A stretch of 64,000 nucleotides of DNA from Cellulomonas alba. Lineage in GTDB: Bacteria; Actinomycetota; Actinomycetes; Actinomycetales; Cellulomonadaceae. The number at the start of each line of letters is the position of its first letter. Position 1 is the first letter of the stretch. The notes under the pieces were generated by a model. That model searched no databases and was not told the origin of the DNA. It saw only the letters and a program-made list of their open reading frames with translations. The stretch covers positions 457,419 to 521,418 of the forward strand of contig NZ_JAUCGQ010000002.1 in NCBI RefSeq assembly GCF_030362835.1, in the 5' to 3' direction. The translations under genes were made by a program, and so were the position numbers. Shown here piece by piece: positions 9,385 through 18,484 of the stretch.

Positions 9385-10406
9385 ATGTCCATGACGACGC
9401 GGCCGTCGATGTGGCCCTCCTCCATCTCGTGGAAGATGTCGTTGATGTCGGCCATCGGCCGCACCGTGAACGTCGGGTCGACCTTGCCGCGCGCGAAGAA
9501 GTCGAGCGCCTCCGCCATGTCCTTGCGCGTGCCGACGATCGACCCCCGGATCGTGAGGCCGAACAGCACGGTCGTGAAGATGTCGAGCGGGAACGACTCG
9601 GGCGGCAGGCCGACGAGCGATACCGTCCCTCCGCGGCGCAGGGCCCCGACGGCCTGCGGGAAGGCGTGCGCGTTGACCGCCGTCACGATCGCACCGTGCA
9701 CCCCTCCACCGGTCGCCGCCTGGAGCTCGCCGGCCGGGTCGTCCGACGTGGTCGCGTTCACCACGACCTCGGCGCCGTGCTTGCGCGCGAGCGCGAGCTT
9801 GGCGTCGTCGACGTCGATCGCCGCGACCCGGCGGCCCATCGCGACCGCGTACTGGACGGCGATGTGCCCGAGACCTCCGATGCCGGAGACCAGCACCCAC
9901 TCGCCGGGCTTCGTGTCCGTGACCTTGAGGCCCTTGTAGACCGTCACGCCGGCGCACAGGATCGGCGCCGCCGCCGCCAGGTCGACGCCGTCCGGGATCC
10001 GCGGGCAGTACCGCGCGTCCACGAGCATGAACTGGCCGAACGACCCGTCGACCGCGTAGCCGCCGTTCCGCTGGTTCGGGCAGAGCGTCTCCCACCCGGT
10101 CTGGCAGTACTCGCACTCGCCGCACGCCGACCAGAGCCAGGCGTTGCCGACCCGGTCGCCGACGTGGACTCGCGTGACGCGGTCTCCGACTGCGACGACG
10201 GTTCCCGCGCCCTCGTGGCCCGGGACGAAGGGCGGCACGGGCTTGACGGGCCAGTCGCCCCGTGCGGCGTGCAGGTCGGTGTGGCACACGCCCGAGTACT
10301 CCACCCTGACCAGGGCCTCGTGCGGCCCGGGCTCAGGTACGGGCAGGTCGGCGATCTCGAGCTCGTCGGTGAACGAGCGGACGACTGCGGCCTTCATGGT
10401 TGACAT
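9378..10406 (-). CDS. adhP: Zinc-dependent alcohol dehydrogenase (AdhP type)
   Basis: This 342-residue medium-chain dehydrogenase oxidises primary alcohols or reduces aldehydes with NAD(H). The catalytic zinc ligands are visible as Cys in SGVCHTDLHA and the GHEGAGTV Glu/His region, and the structural-zinc cysteines in CGECEYCQTGWETLC. The Rossmann motif SGIGGLGHIAVQYA follows. The ATG start has a strong GAGGAGG five bases upstream. It faces the ole operon tail to tail. Its place beside an olefin pathway may be coincidental, since no step of that pathway needs an alcohol dehydrogenase. Confidence 0.93.
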   Translation of the reverse strand: MSTMKAAVVRSFTDELEIADLPVPEPGPHEALVRVEYSGVCHTDLHAARGDWPVKPVPPFVPGHEGAGTVVAVGDRVTRVHVGDRVGNAWLWSACGECEYCQTGWETLCPNQRNGGYAVDGSFGQFMLVDARYCPRIPDGVDLAAAAPILCAGVTVYKGLKVTDTKPGEWVLVSGIGGLGHIAVQYAVAMGRRVAAIDVDDAKLALARKHGAEVVVNATTSDDPAGELQAATGGGVHGAIVTAVNAHAFPQAVGALRRGGTVSLVGLPPESFPLDIFTTVLFGLTIRGSIVGTRKDMAEALDFFARGKVDPTFTVRPMADINDIFHEMEEGHIDGRVVMDMA

Positions 10407-10524
10407 CGCGTCCTCCTCTGTCGCTCAGGGGCGCGCCGTCGCGTCCCTCTCTTCGACGCTAGGAACCGGGCTCGGCGGCGGACAGGGCCGATGGTCCCCG
10501 CGCGAGCGCGACGCTGGACGCGCC

Positions 10525-10559
10525 GGAAACCGCTGCCGCGGGCTTCGTAGAATCGCCAC
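10525..10559 (+). promoter_or_regulatory. Leaderless promoter of hisC
   Basis: TAGAAT at 10548-10553 is followed by six bases (CGCCAC) and the GTG of hisC at 10560, with no ribosome-binding site. It has the same geometry as the hisD, hisH and trmH promoters. Confidence 0.65.
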
Positions 10560-11675
10560 GTGACCGCCGACCTCGCCCGTCCCGCCCTGCCGCTGCGCCC
10601 CGAGCTGGCCGGGCTCGAGCCGTACGGCGCTCCGCAGCTGGACGTGCCGCACCGGCTCAACGTCAACGAGAACCCGTACGCGCCCTCGGAGCAGGTCGTC
10701 GCCGACATCGCGGCAGCCGTGGCCCGCGCGTCGACGGACCTCAACCGGTACCCCGACCGCGACTTCGGCGACCTCCGCGCGGACCTCGCGGCGTACCTGC
10801 GGGCCGAGTCGGGCGTCGCGCTCGACCCCGCGCAGCTGTGGGCCGCCAACGGCTCGAACGAGATCATGCTCCACGTGCTGCAGGCGTTCGGCGGACCGGG
10901 CCGCACCGCGATCTCGTTCGCGCCGACGTACTCGATGTACCCCGAGTACGCGCGCGACACGAACACCGGATGGGTGGTGGGCCGCCGCGACGAGGACTTC
11001 AGCCTCGACCCCGCCGTCGCACGCGACGCGATCGCGGAGCACACGCCGTCCGTCGTCCTGCTCGCGAGCCCCAACAACCCGACGGGCACGGCCCTCCCGT
11101 TCGCGACCGTCGAGGCGGTGCTCGACGCCGCGGCGCGCGTGCCGGGCGGGTGCGTCGTGGTGGTCGACGAGGCGTACGGCGAGTTCCGCCGCCGGGGCAC
11201 GCCGTCCTCGCTCGAGCTCCTCGCCGACCACCCGCACCTCGCGGTGAGCCGCACCATGTCGAAGGCGTTCGGCCTCGCGGGTGCGCGGGTCGGCTACCTC
11301 GCGGCCGCGACGCCGTTCGTCGACGCGCTGCGCGTCGTCCGGCTGCCGTACCACCTGTCGGCCGTGACGCAGGCCGTCGCGCGTGCCGCGCTGGCGCACT
11401 CCGCCGAGCTGATGGCGCAGGTCGGCTCACTGCGCGACGAGCGCGACGCGCTGGTCGGCTGGCTGCGCGAGCGCGGGCTGCGGGTCGCGGACTCCGACGC
11501 GAACTTCGTGCTGTTCGGGGTGTTCGACGACCGGCGCGCGATCTGGCAGGGTCTGCTCGACCGCGGCGTCCTGATCCGCGAGGTCGGCCCGGCCGGGTGG
11601 CTGCGCGTCTCGGTCGGCACCCCGGCAGAGACGCAGGCGTTCAAGGACGCGCTGGTCGAGGTGGCAGCACTGTGA
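10560..11675 (+). CDS. hisC: Histidinol-phosphate aminotransferase
   Basis: The 371-residue PLP enzyme converts imidazole-acetol phosphate to histidinol phosphate. Fold-type I motifs are present: [11 protein letters not shown] at the N-terminus, [16 protein letters not shown] near residue 175, VVDEAYGEF, and the PLP lysine in [18 protein letters not shown]. The GTG start is fixed by the leaderless promoter just upstream. The stop overlaps a GTG (GTGA at 11672) in the hisB frame, so hisC and hisB are coupled. It restarts the histidine operon after the olefin/adh interruption. Confidence 0.97.
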   Translation: MTADLARPALPLRPELAGLEPYGAPQLDVPHRLNVNENPYAPSEQVVADIAAAVARASTDLNRYPDRDFGDLRADLAAYLRAESGVALDPAQLWAANGSNEIMLHVLQAFGGPGRTAISFAPTYSMYPEYARDTNTGWVVGRRDEDFSLDPAVARDAIAEHTPSVVLLASPNNPTGTALPFATVEAVLDAAARVPGGCVVVVDEAYGEFRRRGTPSSLELLADHPHLAVSRTMSKAFGLAGARVGYLAAATPFVDALRVVRLPYHLSAVTQAVARAALAHSAELMAQVGSLRDERDALVGWLRERGLRVADSDANFVLFGVFDDRRAIWQGLLDRGVLIREVGPAGWLRVSVGTPAETQAFKDALVEVAAL

Positions 11676-11725
11676 GCGCGACGGCCGAGGGCCGGCGGAC
11701 CGGTGGAACTGGAGACGGAGGAACC

Positions 11726-12337
11726 GTGAGCCCGACGAACCGGCGCACCGCGCGGATCGAGCGCACGACGAGCGAGAGCAGCGTCGTGGTCGAGCTCGAC
11801 CTCGACGGCACCGGCCGCACCGACATCTCGACGACGGTGCCGTTCTACGACCACATGCTCACCGCGCTGGGCAAGCACTCGCTCATCGACCTCACGGTCA
11901 AGGCGACCGGCGACACCCAGATCGACGCGCACCACACGGTCGAGGACGTCGCGATCTGCCTCGGCGAGGCGCTGCGCGAGGCGCTCGGCGACAAGCGCGG
12001 CATCTCGCGGTTCGGCGACGCGACCGTGCCGCTCGACGAGGCGCTGGCGCAGGCCGTGGTCGACGTCTCCGGGCGCCCGTACCTCGTGCACACCGGTGAG
12101 CCGGCCGGGCAGGAGTACCACCTGATCGGCGGGCACTTCACGGGCTCGCTGACGCGGCACGTGCTCGAGTCGATCGCGCACCACGCGGCCTTCTCGATCC
12201 ACGTCCGCGTGCTCGCGGGCCGCGACCCGCACCACATCGTCGAGGCGCAGTTCAAGGCGCTGGCTCGTGCTCTGCGCTCGGCGGTCGAGCTGGACCCGCG
12301 CGTGGAGGGGATCCCCTCGACCAAGGGGGCACTGTGA
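11726..12337 (+). CDS. hisB: Imidazoleglycerol-phosphate dehydratase
   Basis: This 203-residue monofunctional dehydratase makes imidazole-acetol phosphate. Both metal-binding His clusters are visible: [17 protein letters not shown] near residue 70, and [17 protein letters not shown] near the C-terminus. I place the start at the GTG at 11726 because GGAGACGGAGG lies directly upstream and family members begin here ([13 protein letters not shown]). An alternative GTG at 11672 overlaps the hisC stop and would add 18 residues of low-complexity sequence. The stop overlaps the GTG of a tiny open frame that leads into the next gene. Confidence 0.95.
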   Translation: MSPTNRRTARIERTTSESSVVVELDLDGTGRTDISTTVPFYDHMLTALGKHSLIDLTVKATGDTQIDAHHTVEDVAICLGEALREALGDKRGISRFGDATVPLDEALAQAVVDVSGRPYLVHTGEPAGQEYHLIGGHFTGSLTRHVLESIAHHAAFSIHVRVLAGRDPHHIVEAQFKALARALRSAVELDPRVEGIPSTKGAL

Positions 12338-12390
12338 GCGCGCCGGAGGCCGCGGCGCGGCCGCAGGTTCGCGAACCGGGGTCACTGTGA
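12334..12390 (+). CDS. 18-residue coupled micro-ORF between hisB and the next gene
   Basis: A GTG at 12334 overlaps the hisB stop (GTGA). It opens an 18-codon frame ([18 protein letters not shown]) whose TGA at 12388 in turn overlaps the GTG of the downstream gene (GTGA at 12387). The first residues, VSAPE, are the same as those of the downstream protein, because 18 bases around both starts are identical (12330-12347 and 12383-12400). It may relay ribosomes by coupling, or be a by-product of duplication of the downstream start. No function is known. Confidence 0.35.
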   Translation: MSAPEAAARPQVREPGSL

Positions 12391-12911
12391 GCGCGCCGGA
12401 AGACGACGACGGCGTCGTCGTCCCCGACGACCTGTCGTCGCTCACGGGCGAGGTTCCGGACGACCTGTCCGCACTGACGGGCGACGAGGCTCCGAGCGTC
12501 GCGCTCGTCGTCACGCAGGTCGCGCTGCCCGAGCCGCTCGCCGCTGCGTGCGCACTCGCCAAGGTCGACGTCGACGTCGTGCCGTCGCCGGTCGGTGCGA
12601 TCGCGGTGCTGCGCGAGCCGGCGCAGGCCGCGGACGGCGCGCAGGCGGTGTCGCGCCTGCTGCGTCAGTCGCCGGTGGTGCTGCTCGAGCGCCGCAGCGA
12701 GGCGATCGCCGCCTCGCAGTGGGCGAACGGCGAGCGCGGTGCCGACCTGCCTCCGGGGCTCGTGCTGTCGGACGCGCCTTCCGTGCTCGAGGACCTGCTG
12801 CTCGGCTCGGTCGCTCCGGCGGAGCTCGACGGCGTCGTGACGAGCGTCGGGCTGTCGCGGTGGCGCGCGACGCGCATCCTCGCGGCGGGCGTCCGCCGCG
12901 GTCGTTCCTGA
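12387..12911 (+). CDS. Unknown actinobacterial protein in the histidine operon
   Basis: I do not recognise a named family for this 174-residue protein. The N-terminus is acidic and contains PDDLSSLTG followed by PDDLSALTG, an internal near-repeat. The remainder is an Ala/Leu-rich alpha/beta-looking domain (PSVALVVTQVALPEPLAAAC) with no catalytic signature I can identify, no signal peptide and no clear membrane segment. It sits between hisB and hisH, is translationally chained to hisB through overlapping stop/start codons, and lies on the same strand. This suggests expression with histidine synthesis. The GTG start is chosen for that overlap. Confidence 0.7.
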   Translation: MSAPEDDDGVVVPDDLSSLTGEVPDDLSALTGDEAPSVALVVTQVALPEPLAAACALAKVDVDVVPSPVGAIAVLREPAQAADGAQAVSRLLRQSPVVLLERRSEAIAASQWANGERGADLPPGLVLSDAPSVLEDLLLGSVAPAELDGVVTSVGLSRWRATRILAAGVRRGRS

Positions 12912-12977
12912 GGCAGCCGCGACCGGCCTGTCGAGCCGCCGTGCGGCCGACGGGGACCGCGCGCGCCCGCGCGACAT

Positions 12978-12990
12978 CGAAACGTTCTCA
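12978..12990. promoter_or_regulatory. Possible LacI-family operator upstream of the cellulase genes
   Basis: CGAAACGTTCTCA contains the AACGTT core typical of LacI-type operators. It lies about 180 bases before the GH5 start, inside the 260-base gap 12912-13171. The palindrome is imperfect beyond six bases, and the CelR-type box TGGGAGCGCTCCCA known from related cellulase genes is not found. This is a weak candidate. The rest of the gap holds nothing I can identify apart from GGAG before the GH5 ATG. Confidence 0.25.
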
Positions 12991-13171
12991 GCGACCGCCG
13001 ACGAGTTCCGCAACTGGATCGTTTAGGCCGTGTCCGGGCGTCGTGCGCCGGTGCTTGCATGGCCGGGCTTCTCCCAGCCCTGCCGCGCTCCCGGGGACCG
13101 CCCACCGCTCGACGTCGAGCGGGGCCACGCCTGTCGCGCGGTGAGGCGCCACCTCATCGACAGGAGCGTCC

Positions 13172-14839
13172 ATGACAAGCAAGAGACGCGGCGTCGTCGC
13201 GCGGCTGGTCGGGGCGGCGGTCGTGCTCGCCCTCGCCGGCAGCGCCGTCGTCGCACTGACCGAGACGAGCGCGACCGCCGCCCAGGCGACCGGAACCGGA
13301 ACGGGCTACCTGCGCACGTCGGGCAGCAAGATCGTCGACTCGACCGGTGCGACCGTCCGCCTGACGGGCCTCAACTGGTTCGGCATGGAGACGGACAACC
13401 ACACCTTCCACGGCTTGTGGGCGTCGGTCACGTGGAAGTCGCAGATGGATCACATGGCGGCGCTCGGCTACAACACGATCCGCGTGCCGTTCACGGGCGA
13501 CTCCCTGCGCGACGGTGCGGCCGCGACCAGCGTCAACAGCAACACGAACCCCGACCTCGTCGGCCTCTCGCCCCTGCAGATCCTCGACAAGGTCGTCGAC
13601 TACGCGGGCCAGCTCGGCATGCGCATCCTGCTCGACCGGCACCGCCCGAGCGCGGCCGGCCAGACGGCGCTCTGGTACACCTCGTCGGTCTCCGAGGCGA
13701 GCGAGATCGCCGACTGGCAGATGCTCGCCAAGCGGTACGCCAACAACCCGACCGTGATCGGCGCGGACCTGTTCAACGAGCCGCACGCCGACGGCACGGC
13801 CCCGAACGGCACGGGCTCGTGCTGGGGCTGCGGCGACACGGCGCGCGACTGGCAGCTCGCCGCTCAGCGCATCGGCAACGCGGTGCTCCAGGCCAACTCG
13901 AACTGGCTGATCGTCGTCGAGGGCGTCAGCTGCCCGTCCGGCGCGACCCCGAACGCGTGGGACAACGTGGCCGACGACCCGCTCGAGTGCGGCTGGTGGG
14001 GCGGCAACCTCACCGGCGTGGCGGCCCACCCCGTGGTGCTCAACACGGCGAACCGGCTCGTCTACTCGGACCACGACTACGGGATCTCGGTGTACGACCA
14101 CCAGGACTGGTTCGACACCACGAAGCACCCGGACTTCCCGGCGAACCTGCCCGCGGTGTGGGACCACTTCTTCGGCTACATCGTCAAGCAGAACATCGCG
14201 CCCGTGCTGATCGGTGAGTTCGGCAGCACGCTGGCCGACTCGCGCGACGTGCAGTGGATGAAGTCGCTCGTGTCGTACATGCAGTCCAACGGCATGTCGT
14301 TCACGTACTGGTCGTGGAACCCGGACTCGGGTGACACCGGCGGCATCGTCCAGGACGACTGGTCGACGGTGAACCAGAACAAGCAGTCGATCCTGCAACC
14401 GGCCCTCGTCCCGCCGGTGAAGCCGGGCACCACGCCGAGCTCGTCGCCGACGCAGAGCCCGACGACGTCGACCACGCCGACGACGACCCCGACACCCACG
14501 ACGACGCCCACCACGCCGCCGTCGGGCAAGTGCACCGCGACGGTCAAGGTCACCAACTCGTGGCCCGGCGGCTTCCAGGCCGAGATCGCCGTGAAGAACA
14601 CGAGCTCGGCCGCGGTCAACCCGTGGTCGGCGACGTTCCAGCTGCCGTCGGGCGACACCGTCCAGAGCGGGTGGAACGCGACCTACACGCAGAGCGGCAC
14701 GACCGTGACGGCCAAGGCGCCCGACTGGTCCACGTCGCTCGCGGCCGGCGCCACGGTGACCCTCGGGTTCGTCGGGAACGGCCCCAGCTCCACCCTGCCC
14801 ACCACCGGCGTGACGCTCGCCGGCGCCGCGTGCTCGTGA
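13172..14839 (+). CDS. Secreted GH5 endoglucanase with C-terminal CBM2
   Basis: This 555-residue exported cellulase has a signal peptide (residues 1 to about 38) with an RR-containing n-region, hydrophobic core and an ATAAQA-like cleavage site. The glycoside hydrolase family 5 domain follows (about 45-405). The acid/base Glu is in LFNEPH near residue 203 and the nucleophile Glu in IGEFGS near residue 349. A Thr/Pro/Ser-rich linker (about 412-450) leads to a family 2 cellulose-binding module bounded by cysteines. It should cut internal beta-1,4-glucan bonds outside the cell. A second cellulase gene follows after 20 bases, so the two are probably one transcript. The pair interrupts the histidine operon. 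Confidence 0.95.
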   Translation: MTSKRRGVVARLVGAAVVLALAGSAVVALTETSATAAQATGTGTGYLRTSGSKIVDSTGATVRLTGLNWFGMETDNHTFHGLWASVTWKSQMDHMAALGYNTIRVPFTGDSLRDGAAATSVNSNTNPDLVGLSPLQILDKVVDYAGQLGMRILLDRHRPSAAGQTALWYTSSVSEASEIADWQMLAKRYANNPTVIGADLFNEPHADGTAPNGTGSCWGCGDTARDWQLAAQRIGNAVLQANSNWLIVVEGVSCPSGATPNAWDNVADDPLECGWWGGNLTGVAAHPVVLNTANRLVYSDHDYGISVYDHQDWFDTTKHPDFPANLPAVWDHFFGYIVKQNIAPVLIGEFGSTLADSRDVQWMKSLVSYMQSNGMSFTYWSWNPDSGDTGGIVQDDWSTVNQNKQSILQPALVPPVKPGTTPSSSPTQSPTTSTTPTTTPTPTTTPTTPPSGKCTATVKVTNSWPGGFQAEIAVKNTSSAAVNPWSATFQLPSGDTVQSGWNATYTQSGTTVTAKAPDWSTSLAAGATVTLGFVGNGPSSTLPTTGVTLAGAACS

Positions 14840-14859
14840 CAGACGGAAGGCGACCCTCC

Positions 14860-16026
14860 ATGAACAGGTTCCTCAAGGCGATCGGCATCGCCACGCTCCT
14901 CGGAGTGCTCACCGCGATGGGCGCGGTGTTCTTCGCGGGACAGGCGAGCGCGGCCGGTCAGATCTGCGAGCAGTACGGCAGCACCTCGATCCAGAGCGGC
15001 CGCTACATCGTGCAGAACAACCGTTGGGGCACGTCCTCGACGCAGTGCATCACGCCCACGACCTCGGGCTTCACGGTCGACCAGGCCGACGGCTCGGTCG
15101 CCACGAACGGCGCGCCCAAGTCGTACCCGTCGGTCTACTACGGGTGCCACTACGGCAACTGCTCGACCAACGGCGACATCCTGTCGCCGAACGGCCTGCA
15201 GGCGTCCAGCTCGGCGTTCTCGCGGATCTCGACGAGCGTGTCGATGACGTACCCGAGCTCCGGCACGTACGACGCGTCGTACGACATCTGGTTCAACAAG
15301 TCGCAGCCGACGGCCACGACGGGCCAGAACGACGGCGCGGAGCTGATGGTGTGGCTCAACCACACGGGCTCCATCCAGCCGATCGGCTCGAAGGTCGGCA
15401 CCGCGAGCATCGCGGGCGCGACGTGGGACGTCTGGTACGGCAGCTCGGGCTGGAACGTCATCTCGTACGTTCGCCAGCAGCCGACGTCGTCGGCCAGCTT
15501 CTCGGTCGCGAGCTTCTGGAGCGACGTCGTGTCGCGTGGCTACGGCTCGACGAGCTGGTACCTGACGAGCATCCAGGCCGGCTTCGAGCCCTGGGTCGGG
15601 GGCGCGGGCCTCGCGGTGACGAACTTCTCGGTGACGACGGACGGCGCCACGCCGCCGCCCACCTCGAACCCGCCGACCTCGAACCCGCCCACCTCGAACC
15701 CGCCGACGTCGAACCCGCCGTCGGGCAGCGGCTGCTCGGCGAGCCTCCGCGTCGACAGCACGTGGCAGGGCGGCTTCCAGGCGACGGTCACGGTGACGAA
15801 CAACGGCTCGTCGGCGATCTCGGGCTGGCGCACGGCGTTCTCGCTGCCGAGCGGGGCGTCGATCTCCAACCTCTGGAACGGCACCGCGACCACGAGCGGC
15901 TCGTCCGTCACGGTGACGAACGCGTCGTACAACGGCAACGTGGCGGCCAAGGGCTCGACGACGTACGGCTTCACGGGCAACGGCACGGCGCCCAGCGGCG
16001 CCACGCCCACCTGCTCCCCGTCGTGA
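14860..16026 (+). CDS. Secreted GH12 endoglucanase with C-terminal CBM2
   Basis: This is a 388-residue exported protein. The signal peptide covers residues 1-31 (cleavage near GQASA). The catalytic domain has the compact beta-jelly-roll pattern of glycoside hydrolase family 12. The nucleophile Glu is in DGAELMVWLN near residue 161, and the acid/base Glu is in AGFEPW near residue 243. The linker holds four TSNPP repeats, encoded by a 15-base DNA repeat. A family 2 cellulose-binding module ends the protein. Together with the upstream GH5 enzyme it gives two different endoglucanase folds with the same binding module. A strong hairpin follows at 16080. Confidence 0.95.
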   Translation: MNRFLKAIGIATLLGVLTAMGAVFFAGQASAAGQICEQYGSTSIQSGRYIVQNNRWGTSSTQCITPTTSGFTVDQADGSVATNGAPKSYPSVYYGCHYGNCSTNGDILSPNGLQASSSAFSRISTSVSMTYPSSGTYDASYDIWFNKSQPTATTGQNDGAELMVWLNHTGSIQPIGSKVGTASIAGATWDVWYGSSGWNVISYVRQQPTSSASFSVASFWSDVVSRGYGSTSWYLTSIQAGFEPWVGGAGLAVTNFSVTTDGATPPPTSNPPTSNPPTSNPPTSNPPSGSGCSASLRVDSTWQGGFQATVTVTNNGSSAISGWRTAFSLPSGASISNLWNGTATTSGSSVTVTNASYNGNVAAKGSTTYGFTGNGTAPSGATPTCSPS

Positions 16027-16079
16027 CGATGTCCTGACGGCGCGAGCCCGGCCGGTGCGGAGCCGGGCGAGCGCGACGA

Positions 16080-16119
16080 CCGGGCCCCGGTGCCACCCTC
16101 GGGTGGTGCCGGGGCCCGG
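16080..16119 (+). terminator. Hairpin terminator after the cellulase pair
   Basis: Bases 16080-16097 pair with 16102-16119 to form an 18-bp stem (two G-U pairs) around a CTCG loop. No T-run follows, as is common for actinobacterial terminators. It lies 54 bases after the GH12 stop and before the hisH promoter. Confidence 0.7.
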
Positions 16120-16227
16120 CTCGCGTCCGGGGGACACCGGCGTGCGGCGTCCGAGCGGTGCCCTGAGCCACCCGGCCGAGGCCGTCTCGCGGTGCGGCGC
16201 CCCGTCCGGCCCGCGAGACCACGCCGG

Positions 16228-16239
16228 TAACCTGGACGC
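16228..16239 (+). promoter_or_regulatory. Leaderless promoter of hisH
   Basis: TAACCT at 16228-16233 is followed by six bases (GGACGC) and the ATG at 16240. hisH therefore has its own promoter after the cellulase insertion and does not depend on read-through from hisB. Confidence 0.65.
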
Positions 16240-16887
16240 ATGCCCTCCGCCCCCCACGTCGTCGTGCTCGACTACGGGTTCGGCAACGTCCGGTCCGCGG
16301 TCCGCGCGCTCGAGCGCGTGGGTGCGCAGGTCGAGCTGACGGCGGACAAGGGCGCGGCGCTCGCGGCCGACGGTCTCGTGGTGCCGGGCGTCGGCGCGTT
16401 CGCGGCGTGCATGGCGGGGCTGCGCGAGGTCGGTGGCGACCAGGTCGTCGACCGGCGGCTCGCGGGCGGCCGGCCCGTGCTCGGCATCTGCGTCGGCATG
16501 CAGGTGATGTTCGCCGAGGGAGTCGAGCACGGCGTGCGCGCCGACGGCCTGGGGGAGTGGCCCGGCGTCGTCGACCGCCTCGAGGCCGAGATCGTGCCGC
16601 ACATGGGCTGGGCCACCGTCGAGCCGCCCGAGGACTCCGTCCTGTTCGCCGGCCTCGCCGGCGAACGCTTCTACTTCGTCCACTCGTACGCCGCCCGCGA
16701 GTTCCCGCTGCTCGACGAGGCGGTGGGCTCGCCGCTCGAGCCGCCGCGCGTCACGTGGGCCGACCACGGCGGCCGCTTCGTCGCTGCCGTCGAGAACGGC
16801 CCGCTCGCTGCGACCCAGTTCCACCCCGAGAAGTCCGGCGACGCCGGCGCGCAGCTGCTGAGCAACTGGCTCGGCACGCTGCGCTGA
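16240..16887 (+). CDS. hisH: Imidazole glycerol phosphate synthase, glutaminase subunit
   Basis: The 215-residue class I glutamine amidotransferase supplies ammonia to HisF in histidine synthesis. The triad is visible: nucleophile Cys in [11 protein letters not shown] near residue 85, and His/Glu in QFHPEKSG near the C-terminus. The N-terminus [13 protein letters not shown] is typical. Its partner hisF is not in the window. hisA follows after 28 bases with GGGAG before its ATG. Confidence 0.96.
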   Translation: MPSAPHVVVLDYGFGNVRSAVRALERVGAQVELTADKGAALAADGLVVPGVGAFAACMAGLREVGGDQVVDRRLAGGRPVLGICVGMQVMFAEGVEHGVRADGLGEWPGVVDRLEAEIVPHMGWATVEPPEDSVLFAGLAGERFYFVHSYAAREFPLLDEAVGSPLEPPRVTWADHGGRFVAAVENGPLAATQFHPEKSGDAGAQLLSNWLGTLR

Positions 16888-16915
16888 CGCCTACACCACC
16901 CCCGGGAGACCGCGC

Positions 16916-17656
16916 ATGTCCGACCGCCTCGAGCTGCTGCCCGCCGTCGACGTCGCCGACGGCCAGGCCGTCCGCCTGGTGCAGGGCGAGGCCGGCTCGG
17001 AGACGAGCTACGGCGACCCGCTGACGGCCGCGCTGGACTGGTACGAGGGCGGCGCCGAGTGGATCCACCTCGTCGACCTCGACGCGGCGTTCGGGCGCGG
17101 CTCGAACGCGCCGCTCCTCGCCGAGGTCGCGGCCGAGCTCGCCGGCAAGGGGGTCAAGGTCGAGGTGTCGGGCGGCATCCGCGACGACGCCTCGCTCGAA
17201 CGCGCGCTGTCGACCGGCGCGACGCGCGTCAACCTGGGCACGGCGGCGCTCGAGGACCCGGAGTGGACGGCGCGCGTCATCGCCAGCCACGGCGCCCAGG
17301 TCGCGGTCGGGCTCGACGTGCGCGGCACGACGCTCGCGGCACGCGGCTGGACCCAGGAGGGCGGCGACCTCTGGGAGGTGCTCGCGCGCCTCGACGACGC
17401 CGGCTGCGCGCGCTACGTCGTCACGGACGTGACGAAGGACGGCACGCTGCGCGGCCCGAACGTCGAGCTGCTCCGCGAGGTGTGCGCGCGGACGTCCGCG
17501 CCGGTCGTCGCGTCGGGCGGCGTGTCGAGCCTCGAGGACCTGCGCGCGCTGCGCGAGCTCGTCCCGTCGGGCGTCGAGGGCGCCATCGTCGGCAAGGCGC
17601 TCTACGCGGGCGCGTTCACGCTCCCGCAGGCGCTGGACGTCGCCGGGCGGCCGTGA
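16916..17656 (+). CDS. priA: Phosphoribosyl isomerase A (HisA/PriA)
   Basis: The 246-residue TIM barrel isomerises ProFAR in histidine synthesis. The two catalytic aspartates are in [10 protein letters not shown] near residue 11 and in [14 protein letters not shown] near residue 175. Phosphate-binding loops are seen at VSGGIRDD and ASGGVSS. In actinobacteria this enzyme is usually PriA, which also performs the TrpF step of tryptophan synthesis. I assign that by phylum; no trpF is seen in the window, but absence here proves little. Its stop overlaps the next GTG start. Confidence 0.95.
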   Translation: MSDRLELLPAVDVADGQAVRLVQGEAGSETSYGDPLTAALDWYEGGAEWIHLVDLDAAFGRGSNAPLLAEVAAELAGKGVKVEVSGGIRDDASLERALSTGATRVNLGTAALEDPEWTARVIASHGAQVAVGLDVRGTTLAARGWTQEGGDLWEVLARLDDAGCARYVVTDVTKDGTLRGPNVELLREVCARTSAPVVASGGVSSLEDLRALRELVPSGVEGAIVGKALYAGAFTLPQALDVAGRP

Positions 17657-18390
17657 CCGTGGCGGGTCGCGAGCTGCCGCCCACGTCACGCTTCGCGGGC
17701 GACGACGGCACGGCCGACCCGCGCGTCGCCGCGGTCCTGGCGGACCACGCCGCGGGCCGGGCGGACGTCGCCGACGTGGTGGCCGCGCTGGTCGGCGTGC
17801 GCGTGCTCGCACCGGTGCTCGCCGAGCTCGAGGCGACGGAGACGGTCGTCCACGACGGGCGCGAGCACACCGTCGACAAGGAGGCGTCGGCCGGCATCGT
17901 CGCGCTCCAGGCACCCGACGGCCGCACCGCGCTGCCGGTGTTCACGTCGGTCGACGCGATGCGTGCGTGGCGGCCCGACGCACGGCCGGTTCCGACGGAC
18001 GTGCCGCGCGCCGCGCTCTCGGCCGTCAGCGAGGGCTGGGAGCTCGTCGTCGTCGACCCGGGCGGTCCCGTGACGGTGCTCGTGCCACGGCCCGCGGTCT
18101 GGGCGCTCGCGCAGGGCGCCGCGTGGGAGCCCGCAGTGCGCGGGGGAGCCGTCGCCGCCGACGTCCGCGACGCGGTCGCGGGTGCCGGTCGCGGCATCGC
18201 TGCGGTCGTGTCGGCGGACGCCGTCCCGGGCACGCGCGCCGAGGTCGCGGTGGTGTTGACACTCGTACCGGGGCTGGACCGTGCCGGGCTCGACGGCGTG
18301 CTCGCACGCGTGAACGCGGCGCTCGCGTCGGACGAGACGATCGCGCGCCGCGTCGACTCGCTGGAGCTACGGCTGCGCACCGCGGGGTGA
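17653..18390 (+). CDS. SseB-family protein
   Basis: This 245-residue soluble protein contains an SseB N-terminal-type domain, including [27 protein letters not shown] in pieces and [13 protein letters not shown]-terminal region resembles the SseB enhancer-like tail. The family is common just after hisA in actinobacteria; its biochemical role is not established. The GTG start overlaps the priA stop as GTGA, so it belongs to the histidine transcript. It is convergent with the following gene. Confidence 0.8.
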   Translation: MTVAGRELPPTSRFAGDDGTADPRVAAVLADHAAGRADVADVVAALVGVRVLAPVLAELEATETVVHDGREHTVDKEASAGIVALQAPDGRTALPVFTSVDAMRAWRPDARPVPTDVPRAALSAVSEGWELVVVDPGGPVTVLVPRPAVWALAQGAAWEPAVRGGAVAADVRDAVAGAGRGIAAVVSADAVPGTRAEVAVVLTLVPGLDRAGLDGVLARVNAALASDETIARRVDSLELRLRTAG

Positions 18391-18484
18391 CCGCGGCTCG
18401 CGCCGGAAGGGGATGCGGGTGCGCCGCGGCTGACCTGCGCGCTCCAGCGCCGGGCGTGCCCCTCGGCCGACCGGCGCGTCCGGG

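Noticed and set aside
13056..13105. CelR-type box upstream of the GH5 gene
   Set aside because: CTCCCAGCCCTGCCGCGCTC is C-rich but does not form the TGGGAGCGCTCCCA palindrome.
15658..15720. 15-base repeats resembling a short CRISPR or minisatellite
   Set aside because: They encode the TSNPP linker repeats of the GH12 cellulase and have no spacers.
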